This document shows positions 46,395 to 57,700 of a stretch of DNA of 64,000 nt, in pieces. Every line of letters starts with the position of its first letter. The stretch's first letter is position 1. Source of the DNA: Mytilinidion resinicola (Eukaryota; Ascomycota; Dothideomycetes; Mytilinidiales; Mytilinidiaceae); assembly GCF_010093595.1 (NCBI RefSeq), contig NW_022985444.1, positions 233,697 through 297,696 of the forward strand, read 5' to 3'. Below the pieces are notes generated by a model. The model did not search any database. It had not been told where the DNA came from and was given only the letters and a program-made list of their open reading frames with translations. Made by a program: the position numbers and the translations under genes.

Positions 46395-47601
46395 GGGTTT
46401 AGGAGTGCCTTTTGCCTTCGCGGAATAGTGTAGGATACCATAGATTCTGATTGATGTACGGGCAGGGACTATTTACGGATAATGAACCTCGGCGAGTTTC
46501 TTGGACCTATCAAGGCGGGCACAACCCTTCAATGTCTTCGGCGCGACAGATTAGCATATTTATGTTAAACTCTTCTAAACTACTTGATCTACAACTCTTA
46601 TATACTCTTCAAGTTCCCTATAAACTCGTCACTTTCAGTCGAGATAATTGACGCCGAGAGCACCTAGTGACTTAGTCAGCGTGGCGTCTCGACCACCATC
46701 CGACCGGCCTGGGATTCTGCCTCCTGCATCACTACCTGCCACCCACGGAACCGCTATGTATCAGCCTTGGAAACCCACACTTCTGCCCTGTGCGCCTAAC
46801 CACCTATCTGGCTTCAACACGCGCTCACGTGGCTGCAATACAGTGGCCAGAAGACCGCCAAGGCTGAGACAATGCCCACCCTTGGCGTTATCGTGCCCAG
46901 GGTGCCAGGAAAGGGTGGCCCCCAAGCTAATGCACTTTGACTGACCGCGCAGATTAGCCGGTGTTCCAGCGCAGTCGAGGGTGAGCGAGGCCTGGTATAA
47001 TCTATTGGCTGTTTCGTGCTTCACGGACCCTCAACTCAAGAGACTTGGCGCGAGGCACTCTTTGGAGCGCCTACGTGGAGATGCGCAGCATGTCCCGGTG
47101 CCGCTTAACCGGACAAAACTACTCATTAGGCTTTCTGAATTCCTTCTAGAAGCATGCACGGATTCTTTGGTGAAGACGCCCGCCTTCCGTGAGGCTCCGA
47201 CTTGAGAACTTCAGCCTCCGCACAGCCTCAGGCGCTAGCGCATGGCGTTCAGGAGCCTGATCGGACGCCTGATACCTTTCTCTTCTATCTCTCTGGTTGA
47301 AGTTCTTCGTTACACGGCATCTTTGTGGTACGAAACGTGTGCGTATTCTACTATTGTTGACGCTGGACTTTCTTTTGCTGGATAGTCATTCATTTTCGAC
47401 AAGGCTGCCTTCTGGAACCCTTTTCGTCTACCCACGCGACTCAAGTACCGCAGGACTACAGAGATCTCCAACTTTGAAGTATTTAGCAGATCGTGATACT
47501 GCGCCTGGAGGCACTTCCAATTACTCAAGGATATGTAAAATATCTTGTCTATTTCCGGCAAATCGCAACGATTGTCAACGGTACCAAATCAGAAGCGACA
47601 G
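46395..47601. other. Gene-free interval upstream of the PARP-like gene
   Basis: 1.2 kb. GC-rich between 46660 and 47200 with a few short inverted matches (CACCCTTGGC / GCCCAGGGTG near 46878-46905) but no gene. Presumed promoter of the PARP-like gene on its right. Confidence 0.4.
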
Positions 47602-50600
47602 ATGGTCTTGTTTGGCAAGCGAAAGAGCGATGGCTGGAAGGTTCAGGTAGATCAATGTCTTCTTCCATGATAGAGCAAAGCTAACTGAAAGAAGGTCGCC
47701 GCCACTGCGGCGCACGAACACCCCTCGAGTCCTAATTTCCCGTGGGACCAGCTTCAAGCTCACACAGATCTTTATCTGAGGAAGAAAGGGAAACTTACCC
47801 CAGCGGAACGCGACTTCAAGCTTGCGGCGTTGGTAGACGATTACGATGACCGAGATGTCGCCATTGCGGCATGTGCTTTTGCCATGTCCTCGCAGACCCT
47901 GCGGGTCTTGCTCAACGTTGAGAGCAACGTCACTCCAGTCACGTATTACGGTCTATATGCATATCTTCAGTCCCTCATCGCAGTCAACTATCGAGGACAG
48001 CCCGGCGTGGTTTCGGATTTGGAGGCCAAATGGGCAAGAGCGTTGGTCCCGTACTCATCTCCCGGTCCGCAAGCCGCGGCGCGATTCCTTGAAGGGGTTG
48101 CCAGTGTCCTTAGAGACAAATTGTTACAGAACCTCCAATCTATGCCAAATTTCTCTATCTTAACACGGAGGGCTTTGGTCGATTTTGCCTCTAATTTGGA
48201 AGGGTTCAAGTTGAAGAATCAATGGGCAGCTGCGCAAGCAGCCGTTGTATGGCTTTCCAAACTCCTCAAAAATCCTTCACCGCCGTCCCATGATCTGGGG
48301 CCGGAGCAACTCCTAGACAGTCAATTTCCCAGCTGGAGAATATGGGCCGCGTGGAAACCGGACTTGGATAGAATACGTCTCTTGGAAATCCTCCCAGGCC
48401 ATACAAAAGCGGTTCTTCACGACATATTAGCATTAGAGGGACCCGATTTCCTGGGTAAAAGATATTCGTCGATACGGGAGGCCCTTGTAACTTGTATCAC
48501 CGAAATCAACCAGACCCACGTACGCTTTGGGACGCTGAGCATCGAAGTCAAGACCCAGACGGCCGAAGAATTCAAGACTATCTTAGCTCGGCTTTCATGT
48601 TGCCTTGAGACTTCTTGCAAGGCGGGAGCCGATTCGATCGAGCTTTTTGTGCACCTATGTGCCGGAAAACATGTCACCCAGGAAGCTCTCCAAATATTGA
48701 TAGGAACTAGTAAACTTGCGGATTCTTCGGTTGTTCCGTCAGTCACCAAGGTTGTTACCCATAAGGATGCGCTTGGTCAAAAAGAGTGGGAATCCATGAA
48801 CCGACTGCTTCCGGCTCTCGAAGAACCGAGCGGCGAGCTTCTTCGTGGAGTCCTCTGCCCGTACCTCACGGATGGCGTACGGAATTGTATTCACGAAATG
48901 CAAGATTGGGCCCACAAGTCACTCACCAATGGAAAACCAAACATAAAACTGATCCTCGAGCTCCACAAGTTCGGCAAGACACTGCAGGAGTCCTCCACGC
49001 TACACCCGCTGCTTGATGCATCCCTTCGCACCCTGTTGAGCACCTGGCTATCCGAGTCTCATATTCTTACTTTACTTGAGATAAGAGCCGAGTCGCGGGG
49101 TAATAGCTTTGAGAAAGTCAAGTCTACTCCCTTGACCCAGACCATTGATATGTTCTGTATGGATCGTCTCATCAAACCCGGCATAATTGACGACCCCTCT
49201 GCCAAGTTACTAGACTCCTTGACTCTAATATGGAAAACCACAGCCTCCGACTCGCCTCGACGTGGATTAAGCCTTCTAGTGGCCGGTAGCGCGGTAATGG
49301 AGACTGATCTTCGCACCCGATGCTTGGACCAAGTAATGATTCTAACCAACGCCACCGCGGAAGAACTCTGCGCCTGCATGTGGAAATACCAGAAGGATCC
49401 AGACAGATCTTGCATTGTCTTAGCCAACATGTTAGCCAAGATCGAAGATGCGGACATCGTAGAATGCTGGCGGTGGATACTCTTCCAATATATCGAGCAG
49501 AGAGCCGACACTTTGATATCCTTCGCCCTCGAAAAGCTAAAAGCTAAGGATTGGCTTCAATTGCTGTGGAAACTCAACAGCATTTTCGGCGACATTATCA
49601 CTGCCTCGACATCCAGCTCTCCCGCACCATTACAACCTTCTCTTCACACTTGGGCTCAATGTCTTGCCGATTATGTCACCGTTATCACACATCTGGAGAA
49701 AAAGCTTGAGAGCACAGACAAAAGGGATGCTCGGCCACTTCGATGCATATTGCTCGGCAGAGAGGACGACCGTGTCGATCTGATTTGTATTCTGGATTCA
49801 TTCAGGAAATACCAAGGCCACGGTAGCCTCTACGAAGCTCCGATGTGTTGGACACTCCAGCGTTTGACTGAAAATGGCGACAATGTTACCGATGTCGCCA
49901 AGGCTATTGGCGGGCTGATTACGTGCTCTCCCGAAGGCGCAGAAGTTTATCGAGGTCTGATAGATTTACATCAGGAGACGCCTGTGGCTATAGTGGAGGT
50001 CCTCCTGACGGGTTGGATCCAGGACCTAGAGAAAGATGATAAAGAAGTCGTGAAAGCACTTGCTACTGTGCTTCATCTAGAAGTCAGCGAAGTGCAATCC
50101 AACGAGAAAGTGGAGGCTGCGGCGGCCTATATCGAGGCACAAGTGGCGGAAGTATTGAAAGAGGCGACGCGTCTGGATAGTCTTCGAGGAGGCCTCAAAG
50201 CGAGAGACCCTAAAGGAACTGCGGCCTTACTGGCATCTCTTGGAATTGAGGACTCGTCTCCCTTAGACGACGAGTTTGAGGATTTACCGTCCGAGCTCAT
50301 GGATCTGATTGAGCGATATGGTGACCAGGAGGTCGAGATGAGCTTTCCAATCAGCCACATGTCGGATCTAGAGAAGGCCGCTCTCGGAGTTGGTGAGGCA
50401 CAAAGTGTAATTGTGCGATTGGTTATCGACACCGTTGGAGACCTTCCACCGGGCTTCTGCATACACCTCGGAGACGATACAGTTTCGGAATCATTGGATG
50501 AACACTACCCCTGGGTGGTCTTCCAAGAGGCTGCGGAGCCTGAAAGGCCTTCTTGCCACGGACGCAGCAGCCGTATGACGTGGCAACTATCTCGCATAGT

Positions 50601-51579
50601 AGCACGCCATCTGAAGAACTCTGGATACACCTCGTTGCAAAATATCCACAAATACATCACCAAGCAAATCAACGATCTAGCTCACAGCTGCATCGTCTGC
50701 GGAGCGCCTCACGGAGCCCGCCAGGCTCGTCTCCGCCGGCCCATCGCCTGCCAAAAAGCCGTTTGTACCACCATCTGGAACCGCGCAGGCGTCGACGTCC
50801 GCCTCACCGACGTCCGCACCGACCGCAACGTCGTCGACATGCTTCTCTTCGGCGTCTTCGCCGCCACGCAATCCGGCCGCGCAGACCTCCTCCCCGGCTG
50901 CCCCATCAGCAACCTAACCACCGTAACTACCATCCTAAACACCCTCCCCGCCATGTCTTCCACGAACTGGAAAGCCATCGACGTCTCCACCGCCCTCCGC
51001 GCCTCCCACAGCTCCGCCGAGCAGCTCATCACGTGGGTGCTGAGTAGCTACCGCGGGTATCTCGCGTCCACGTCTGGGGTCCTGAAGATCCCCGGCATGC
51101 CCGGCGTCCACCAGTTCGTCCTCGCTAACGCCGCGCCCGAGCTCGAGGCCGCCTTCGCCGCCCGCGTCGGCCGCAACGGCACCACCAAGGTCCTCTTCCA
51201 CGGCACGTCGCTCGACCGCCTGACCGCGATCCTCTCCCAAGGCCTCAAGATCTGCAGCGGGACGACCCTCCAGCGTACGGGCGCGGCCCACGGGAATGGG
51301 ATCTATATGGCCGAGGAGCCGGGCACGTCGTTCTCGTACAGCCCGCTGCAGGCGTCGTGGCGGAACTCGAGCTACCAGAACCATAGGGTGTTGTTGGGGT
51401 GCGAGCTGGCGGGCAATGGGAATAGTGTCTCTCCCGGCATTCATGTGATTAAGGATCCGGGGACTGTGATGGTGCGGTATGTGTTTTTGTTTGGGAGCAC
51501 AGCGGCGGCGCCGTTGGCGATTCACGTGGCGCCCGCGATGGTTAGTGCGTTTGCGGCGTTGAGGAGTGGAGCTGTTTGA
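47602..51579 (+). CDS. PARP6/8-like ADP-ribosyltransferase with ~1000-residue uncharacterised N-terminus
   Basis: A 15-codon first exon (47602-47646, MVLFGKRKSDGWKVQ) joins through a short intron with a CTAAC branch site to 47692-51579, giving 1310 residues; without this exon no suitable ATG opens the frame. The first ~900 residues are helical and repeat-like without recognisable domain. At ~1013 a Cys cluster appears (SCIVCGAPH...ACQKAVC), as in PARP6/8-type proteins. The catalytic domain begins at about 1184 with LFHGTSLDRLTAILSQGLK and has GAAHGNGIYMAEEPGTSFSY at ~1213, supplying the first two residues (His, Tyr) of the H-Y-x triad. The third residue is not obviously Glu, so mono-ADP-ribosylation is more likely than chain synthesis. 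Exact second-exon start (47692 or 47695) is uncertain. Confidence 0.85.
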
Positions 51580-52584
51580 GTGGGGGGGAGGGGTGGTTGG
51601 TGGTGTCTGAAGGGCTTTTAATAAAGTATGTGAATGATGGGAACTGATGTACAGGGGATGTTTTCATCTATTATGGGTAGTTTTTGTTTGGATTTGGCGT
51701 GCATTTCATGGGTATGGCGTAACTTGTGGGGGGTATATCATATAGATGGATGGATTGGATGTAGGTATCTTTAGGGCATTCTTCGCTGGTAGAGACGTTA
51801 TGATTATGAGCAGGATCTAAGCACACAACATATAAAATGAATCGGCCTTCGGAATTGCACTCTCATCTCTTTCTAGGGAGCTGAAGAGGTTTGAAACATT
51901 GTGAATGGAGGATATGGTGAATCGAAGCTGAAAGAAGAGCTGAAGAGGAAGCCTGGAAAGGGTGTTGGCTTGCAGGCGGTACCCGTGCAACAGCACACGC
52001 TTTGTAACACGTTGTTATCTTCGAGTATGACAAGACTAGTGCGAATTCGGTTTCTCCGCCAAGTCCTAACCGTTAAGTAGGTGTGATTGTGCTGTCTGAC
52101 CTAGCTATGTTGATCGCGGCAATGGCACTCGTTGCTACCCCCACGCCTTTCACGCTTCCGAGGTTCGTCATTAGGCATTCGTAGATCCAGTACAATAATT
52201 TTCCCAGACGACCTGGCAAAAGTCAAAAACAGCGGAACGGAAGACGAAGAGAAGTAGTCCGTCGAGAAACGCTACGAAAGCGTTGACAAAGATAGGCTTG
52301 ACTATCACTCAGCTGCGCGAACCCTAAAGTACGGCCCAAAGCTGAGACCTGAATTCTGTTCTGTAACGTGATTTTCTGTATTTTCCCGGTCGCTTGGTCA
52401 ATTTCTCCGTCTTCTTCGCAAGAGTTTCAGTGGCACAGCTCTTGACCGCTCGGCGATGGAACCCAGCTCACGGCAAACTGCATCGGAGACTGTCAGGACG
52501 GCAAACGTTGAAACAAACACTTCAAGTAAACCTGAATGACGAAGTCGCGTTTAGGAACTAGATATGCGGATTGCTACTCCAATC
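51580..52584. other. Gene-free interval
   Basis: 1 kb after the PARP-like gene. Short T/G-rich 3' UTR, then unremarkable sequence. No gene, RNA or repeat seen. Confidence 0.4.
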
Positions 52585-53279
52585 CTAGACTCGAAGTCCC
52601 AAAGCTGCCCACACAATACCCAAGCCGCATGTCATCCACGCAGAATTCCCTCCATCTCTTATCCTCGGGGCGGCACCTGCGAACATCATCACCGGTGTAG
52701 CAGCCGCGCTCGTGTTCACTCCGAGGAGCGAGAAAGTCTCGGGTTCTCGGCTGGAAAGACTCGTAATTAGAGCGGTTGGCCCTGAGACCATAGCGCCCGG
52801 TCCACTAATAGCACTAGCCGGTAGCGAGATGAAGCCTTGTGCAGAAATCTGACTACTTGGGGTAGTGGTGGTGATCGTCTGTCCGAGATCTGCTGAGCTG
52901 GGGGGGCTTTGGGGTGAAGCTGGTTTCGAGGCTGTGATCAACGTCCGTGGTAGGCGTTCTGAGGATGGAATCGGGGTTGAGACGGTCCCCGCCTCCTCCG
53001 TTGGTTTCGGCGCCGAAGCGTTCGCTTGAGATGGTGATGGTAGTGTTGCAGCATTGGAATCTGGCACCAGAATACTGGAGGGGCTGGTTGGGACGGACAA
53101 GGGTTCCTTCTCGGCCGGGGTTGTGATGGCTGGGATCAGTAATGAAGGGGCTGTTGGGACTGCGACGAGAGGAATGACGGACTCGCTCTTCAATGGAGGA
53201 AGCACTGGAGAGGACAACGGTGTTAATGGAAGTGCCGTAGCATCGGAGCTGGTAACACTAGACTCACTACCGATCTAAC
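52585..53279 (-). CDS. Ser/Thr/Pro-rich segment with hydrophobic (GPI-signal-like) tail; partial or exon
   Basis: An open frame of about 230 codons, rich in Ser, Thr, Pro and Ala, ends in a stretch that looks like a GPI-attachment signal: a small-residue region (NTSAAATPVMMFAGAA) then a hydrophobic tail (WMTCGLGIVWAALGLRV). No ATG and no signal peptide lie at its upstream end; possible TAG acceptors near 53264-53274 suggest it is a 3' exon. The only visible 5' partner is the short exon at 53397-53588, which lacks a signal peptide, so either the gene has lost its start or it is not GPI-anchored. Confidence 0.4.
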
Positions 53280-53396
53280 CCCAAGATGCCATGCAAATAA
53301 ACACCCCGACGCTGAAGATTGATATCACTACCGATCATTTTGAGCCTTTCATTTAAATTTTAGCCCTCTACCATTCAAGTCTGTCAATATTACCAC

Positions 53397-53588
53397 TCAC
53401 GAATCAATCGACAACCCCCTGCCGCTCTCAATCCACCTCAAAACCTCTGGTCTCAGACACTGAAACAGAAAATCCTCAAGCCTCGGCCTACTCTGTATCC
53501 AAATAGCATACATATCATACTGCCTCGACTTCGGATCCTGCACAGTCGCCAAAAGATGCTTCAGCACTTTACGCGCTTCGTCGGCCAT
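53397..53588 (-). CDS. Short coding exon or 63-residue ORF, unrecognised
   Basis: ATG-initiated frame MADEARKVLKHLLATVQDPK...RPRLEDFLFQCLRPEVLRWI with coding-like composition, ending in a consensus donor (GATTC|GTGAGT) that overlaps its own stop. If the donor is used, in-frame acceptors near 53264-53274 would join it to the Ser/Thr-rich segment to the left. Otherwise it is a small stand-alone protein. Family not recognised. Confidence 0.4.
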   Translation of the reverse strand: MADEARKVLKHLLATVQDPKSRQYDMYAIWIQSRPRLEDFLFQCLRPEVLRWIESGRGLSIDS

Positions 53589-53804
53589 GGTGCCGCCTTC
53601 GATAACTCGTAAAAACCAAAGAAAGAAACCTCAAGTTGAATAAACAAAAACTTAAAAAATCCCCTACTAACACCCCCCAGAAATTTAGACGCATAGCATA
53701 TACATATATATGTCCTAGGGCGGCGAAACAGAGACTAGGCAGAGCGTCCGCTTCGGAACTTGAGTCCTTGCTGACAAGCAAGCCGATTTGCTAGATTTGC
53801 TTGC

Positions 53805-53826
53805 TTGCTTGTTTATAAACAAGCAA
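53805..53826. repeat. 22-bp perfect palindrome
   Basis: Two 11-nt halves, TTGCTTGTTTA and its exact complement, meet without a spacer. Flanks continue as imperfect inverted sequence: GCTAGATTTGCTTGC on the left against CAAGCCGAATCTAGAGC on the right. Neighbouring TTGC/GCAA units are tandemly repeated. Could form a cruciform or be the core of a small inverted-repeat element. Confidence 0.75.
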
Positions 53827-53949
53827 CCCAAGCCGAATCTAGAGCTGAAATTAAGCAAGCAAACAAACCGCGGAGATCAGATTTACTTGTTATTTGGTGT
53901 TATACCACTCCAATGTGCACACCCTCCGACCCCCTCTGCTCACGTGGCC

Positions 53950-54034
53950 CTGCGCCGCTGTAGCTGAGGTCGGCTCAGGCCCGGCTCGGCCTCAGCTTAG
54001 GTCTGCTCACCCTTGCTCATCCGCTACGGCGCAG
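53950..54034. repeat. GC-rich nested inverted repeat
   Basis: Outer arms CTGCGCCG (53950-53957) and CGGCGCAG (54027-54034), continued by TAG/CTA after a 3-nt offset, enclose a second pair, AGCTGAGG (53962-53969) and CCTCAGCT (53990-53997). CGGCTC is repeated in the inner loop. Strong hairpin potential; function unknown. Confidence 0.6.
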
Positions 54035-54350
54035 TCTCACATGCATCCACCAGAAATATCAAGTTCTAGCGAGGGATCTCAAATCTGTCCCCGGGTCATA
54101 CCATTTTGTAGGCCTCAGAAGCTCTAGCTCCTTTCCAGGGAGGATTCTCTGCCCCTGTCCTTACTAGTATAGAGTGTGCCAATCTACAACAATGACTGAC
54201 CTCCGTCTCACCTTCTCGTCTCTTCTCTCGTGTCTCCTTTTTCATTTCCCATACAGTGGGAACCCTATACAGCGGCCTGTCCCAATAAGATCCTCAACTT
54301 TCCGAGATAAACCCCTTTTCCCATGCTTCTACTGACACCAATCTCATCAG

Positions 54351-55547
54351 CTACATAACACAGCACGACATACCTCGCGCACCCACTCTCCTAACTTCCT
54401 CGCTGAGCTCCTCAGTGTCAGCCGAAACCTGCAGGTCTAAACCTCGGGACGGCGACACCTTCGCCCGCAACTTTTCGAGCTCCATTCTGGCCCATTTCGC
54501 AACAGGGACGTAACTCGCATTCGGAAGATCTGTCTCATAATCCTTTAGCACCACCTCAATATCAGCCTGCCGCGCTGAATCTTCTGTCGCCGCCCACGCG
54601 GCACAAAGCGCTTGAGTGATGAAACTAGCTCCAAGCGGTCGGAACGGTGCTGCTTTCCGAGCGAGACTTACGAGTTCATCGGCAAAGAAGAGCGATGCTT
54701 CATGAAGTTCGTACAGTTGGGCGTTTGGTGGGTTAAACGCGCGGAGGATGTAGTTGAGGAGGGTGGTCAATTGGATCATGATGCCGTAGGCAACCTGATG
54801 GCGGAATAGCAATTTCAAGTAGTCTAGTGTCGGTAAGTTCTGTGGAACTTCCTTGGGAGAATCAGGAGATTCTATTTCGGCTAGGCACTGCTTAATCCGC
54901 AGTATGTCGATTCGTATATCTCGATATGCGACTTCGATGCCGAAACGATTCGGTCCGGGGTTTCGAATGTACTCTGCAATTTTAGCCAGAGAGTGTAGCT
55001 TCAAGGTTTGAAACATTGAGGCGTCATCGGACGTGCTTGATCGAGCCGGTCCGTATGCCTCTGCGAACCTTTGGAACCATGGACCGAGTCGGACCTTAGG
55101 GTTTGTAATACTGTCGATTATCTGAGGGTATGCGTGAGTCTTGTTGTTTGTAATCGTTTCTAGTCTGAAAAACCGTACCACAATCATACTTGAAATGAGA
55201 ATCATAGCGATATCAAAGGGATCAGACCAATCTTGCTTTGATGCCACGGCGTTCAAGATGTGAGACAACCCTTCGTAGTGGTCGCCGTGTTTGGACTGAT
55301 GTCGGCCTATCCAGTCCTGTGATCAACCCAATTAGTCTTGTGGTATTGATAATAACAGAAGAGTCTTGCATACCTGACATATTATCAGGAGCCACACGGC
55401 ACATAAAGTGTCCGACGTTGCCTGTTTTGTCGGACCCTGCAAATATAATCTCAATGCCTTCATAGCGTTGCCATACTGGGCTTGAGCTTCAAGTTGTTTC
55501 TGTCGTGTATGCATCGAAGAGAAAGCACTTGCAGATTTTAACGTCAT
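54351..55547 (-). pseudogene. C-terminal half of a fungal Zn2Cys6 transcription regulator, DNA-binding half missing
   Basis: Exons 55374-55547 and 54351-55316 (ICQ|DWIGRH joined by a clean GTATGC...CACAG intron) encode the middle homology region of fungal zinc-cluster regulators: FSSMHTRQKQLEAQAQYGNA, MKALRLYLQG, DTLCAVWLLIICQDWIGRH, HYEGLSHILNAVASKQDWSD, PWFQRFAEAYGPA. Upstream of the first usable ATG there is immediately a stop and no Zn2Cys6 motif, although family members carry one ~80-120 residues earlier. That missing half is on the opposite strand at 57701-58150. The protein ends SCCVM. It could be transcribed as a truncated protein, but I read it as one half of a gene split by inversion. 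Confidence 0.75.
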
Positions 55548-55750
55548 CTATCACCGACTGTCTTTCTCGAACTACTTTCTCTAAATTCCACAAAAGTATC
55601 TTTCCCATTCATTGTATCTCTTAAGACATAGTAGAATCTCTTGTCACTGTCGGACAGGGAGTCAGAGTTCCTGCATGCCTTTTTTCACTCTATAAGTCCC
55701 ACCTCTTCAGCTTCTTCTGCAACACTCGATACACCCAATGTTGATCTATA

Positions 55751-57009
55751 TTAAACCGTCTCCGACTCAGAATAATACATCCGACTCGAAAACATCATCT
55801 CCGTCCTCCCAACATCAAATACAGCAAGCATACTTCTCAAAAAGAGACTACCTAATATACCACCTCTAGTAGCATTTCCGTTCTGAATACCGCTGGAACA
55901 GCCCCTCTCATCAACATCCGCACTAAGAATCAATTCTTTCTATTGATACCAAACAGCTGGCCGCCAATTTCAACGCTTATATCAGGAGCCGTGGCGTTAC
56001 ATTGGGCAATAGAACCGCCTTTGGTCTTGTTGTAAACGGCCGGCGGATCGAATAGCGCGTTGATTGCTTCTGCTTGCTCTTGCGGAACAATGTTGGGTAC
56101 GGTACCAGTGTCGACTAGATACTGCCCTTTTCCTGCGCCAGCTGCGGCACCGGTGAAATTGAGGCCGTCCACTGGGATGTAGTATTCAGAATACTCGGTA
56201 CTGCCCTCTTCTCTCTCGATCGGAACTGTGGCTTCGGGGCCGTTTGTCGCGTTGATCTGAGCGTCATTTGGATCCGGTATGCCACCCAGAGTCATGATAC
56301 CTCCAGTTTCCTTGCTTCGACTCATTGCGAAAGCGAAGATAGGCTTTGTGAGGTTTCGCTGGAAAATGGTGGAAAGGAGTGGTCTGTAATGCAGCAGATT
56401 GCAGTTCTTACTCGTGGCCTTAAGGGAATCGATGCAGGGGATATCTTTCGAAGGATCGACACCAGGGTATATCGTAGTTATACTCTGATATGCTAAGCCT
56501 ATGAGACCACTCCACGGTCCATCATACGACGACTTTGCGTACGTCGCGAGACTCAATTGTTGATAGTCAACTTGCAAACCACCGAATGTCACATTCCCGA
56601 CCCCGTGGATACCATTCATAACATCCCCGATCACGTAACTGATGTTTGCGTGAACATCCGGAATTGCCATGAAGGACGACGGGTCTGGTGTGTATTTGGG
56701 TCCTCTGTAGCCGCATTCACTCGATGGGATGGGGTCCCCGGTTTGTGGGTCGGCACATTGGGTGGAAGGGGTCATAAACCATATGTTGGAGGATCCGGTG
56801 TCTAGTACTGCATTGAGAGTGTGGTTTCCAATGCGAATAGACGCAGAGAAATTATCGATCCAGACTTTCTTGGGCGGATTGAGGGGGATGATGTACGGAG
56901 AGATTTGGTATTTGTTCGTGGGCGAGCGAGGGATGATGGCCGGCTTAGCTATTGTCTGCGAGATGGAGATGCTTCCTAGTAGGAAGAGTTTGAGAAGAGG
57001 CGAAAACAT
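55751..57009 (-). pseudogene. Secreted pepsin-type aspartic protease (A1) with C-terminal frameshift
   Basis: The frame from 57009 has a signal peptide (MFSPLLKLFLLGSISISQTI), a pro-like region, the first catalytic motif AVLDTGSSNIWFM, a flap-region YVIGDVMNG, WSGLIGLAYQS, and the second motif QYLVDTGTVPNIV. It meets a stop at 55930 just after QLFGINRKN. The expected last ~60 residues (ILSADVDERGCSSGIQNGN, GILGSLFLRSMLAVFDVG) are intact in another frame at 55751-55933. No intron of realistic size can join the two, so a 1- or 2-nt frameshift at ~55930-55936 is implied. The lost part includes a disulfide Cys and the last core strands. Recent decay, or a sequencing error. Confidence 0.8.
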
Positions 57010-57700
57010 TGTGAAGATATATGGGCGAAAAGAAAGATGAGGTTTTGACGGACAGAGTGATTGTATTTAGTATTAACTGCGTGCGAGACTCGACTTTATA
57101 TTCTCCCTTCCCCGACTGCACCTGCGTTGATCTTGCGATTGCAAGTCATATCCCTCCAGCGATGAGGTAACAACTTGCACAGAAATGTCCCAAACAAGGC
57201 GGAATAGCCAGCCATCAGCGTGCTAATGACACATGTGTCGTAAGCCTCGTCGTTATTCGAAGTGTCCGAAAGGTCGAGTTCATATGCACATCGAACTTGC
57301 TTACTCACATCCGCGCCATGTTCAGAGGCTCTTGGCCAACATCGCTCAAATAGGCAATAGGCAGCGCTTTCCACGTCATCCGGCTAGACCGGTATAGGTC
57401 TAGCCGCTTACCTTGCGCTCCTGAACCGCAGCTTCACCACAGCCACTTACAACGAACAACATCGATCATGCTGTTTAGTTCCCATGCATGTTGTTGATCA
57501 GATTCCTATAACCAGGTTTTAAGGTTTAAACTATTGAACGAGGCGTACTCGTAGGCGGAATTACGTCGTCTGCAATGAATTCGGTTCTTCAATGCGCTCG
57601 TGGCGTACTCTTTTTCAATGGCGGCTGAATCATAGCATTTCTCACTTACTGTAGCTTTATAAACTTTTCGTCCACTTTGGGGAAACCATCGCGCTGTACA
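57010..57700. promoter_or_regulatory. Divergent promoter between protease and zinc-cluster half
   Basis: 691 bp between the protease start (minus) and the zinc-cluster start (plus). It contains the 26-bp inverted repeat at 57382-57407. No other gene or repeat seen. Confidence 0.5.
57382..57407. promoter_or_regulatory. Inverted repeat CGG-N20-CCG, candidate zinc-cluster binding site
   Basis: Two perfect 10-bp arms, CGGCTAGACC and GGTCTAGCCG, flank a 6-nt spacer GGTATA. The outer triplets are CGG and CCG, the inverted triplets bound by many Zn2Cys6 dimers, although a 20-nt gap is longer than the best-known sites (Gal4 has 11). Its place between a zinc-cluster gene and a protease gene makes regulation plausible. 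Confidence 0.5.

Larger units (their letters stand above)
53589..54350. other. Repeat-bearing intergenic region
   Basis: 762 bp with no gene. It contains an AT-rich perfect palindrome (53805-53826) within larger imperfect inverted repeats and short TTGC/CAAG tandem units, and a GC-rich nested inverted repeat (53950-54034). The remainder shows nothing recognisable. Confidence 0.5.

Noticed and set aside
54351..54368. C-terminal CCVM of the regulator fragment as a CaaX box
   Set aside because: Fits the pattern loosely, but prenylation of a nuclear regulator is unlikely and the gene is broken; treated as coincidence.
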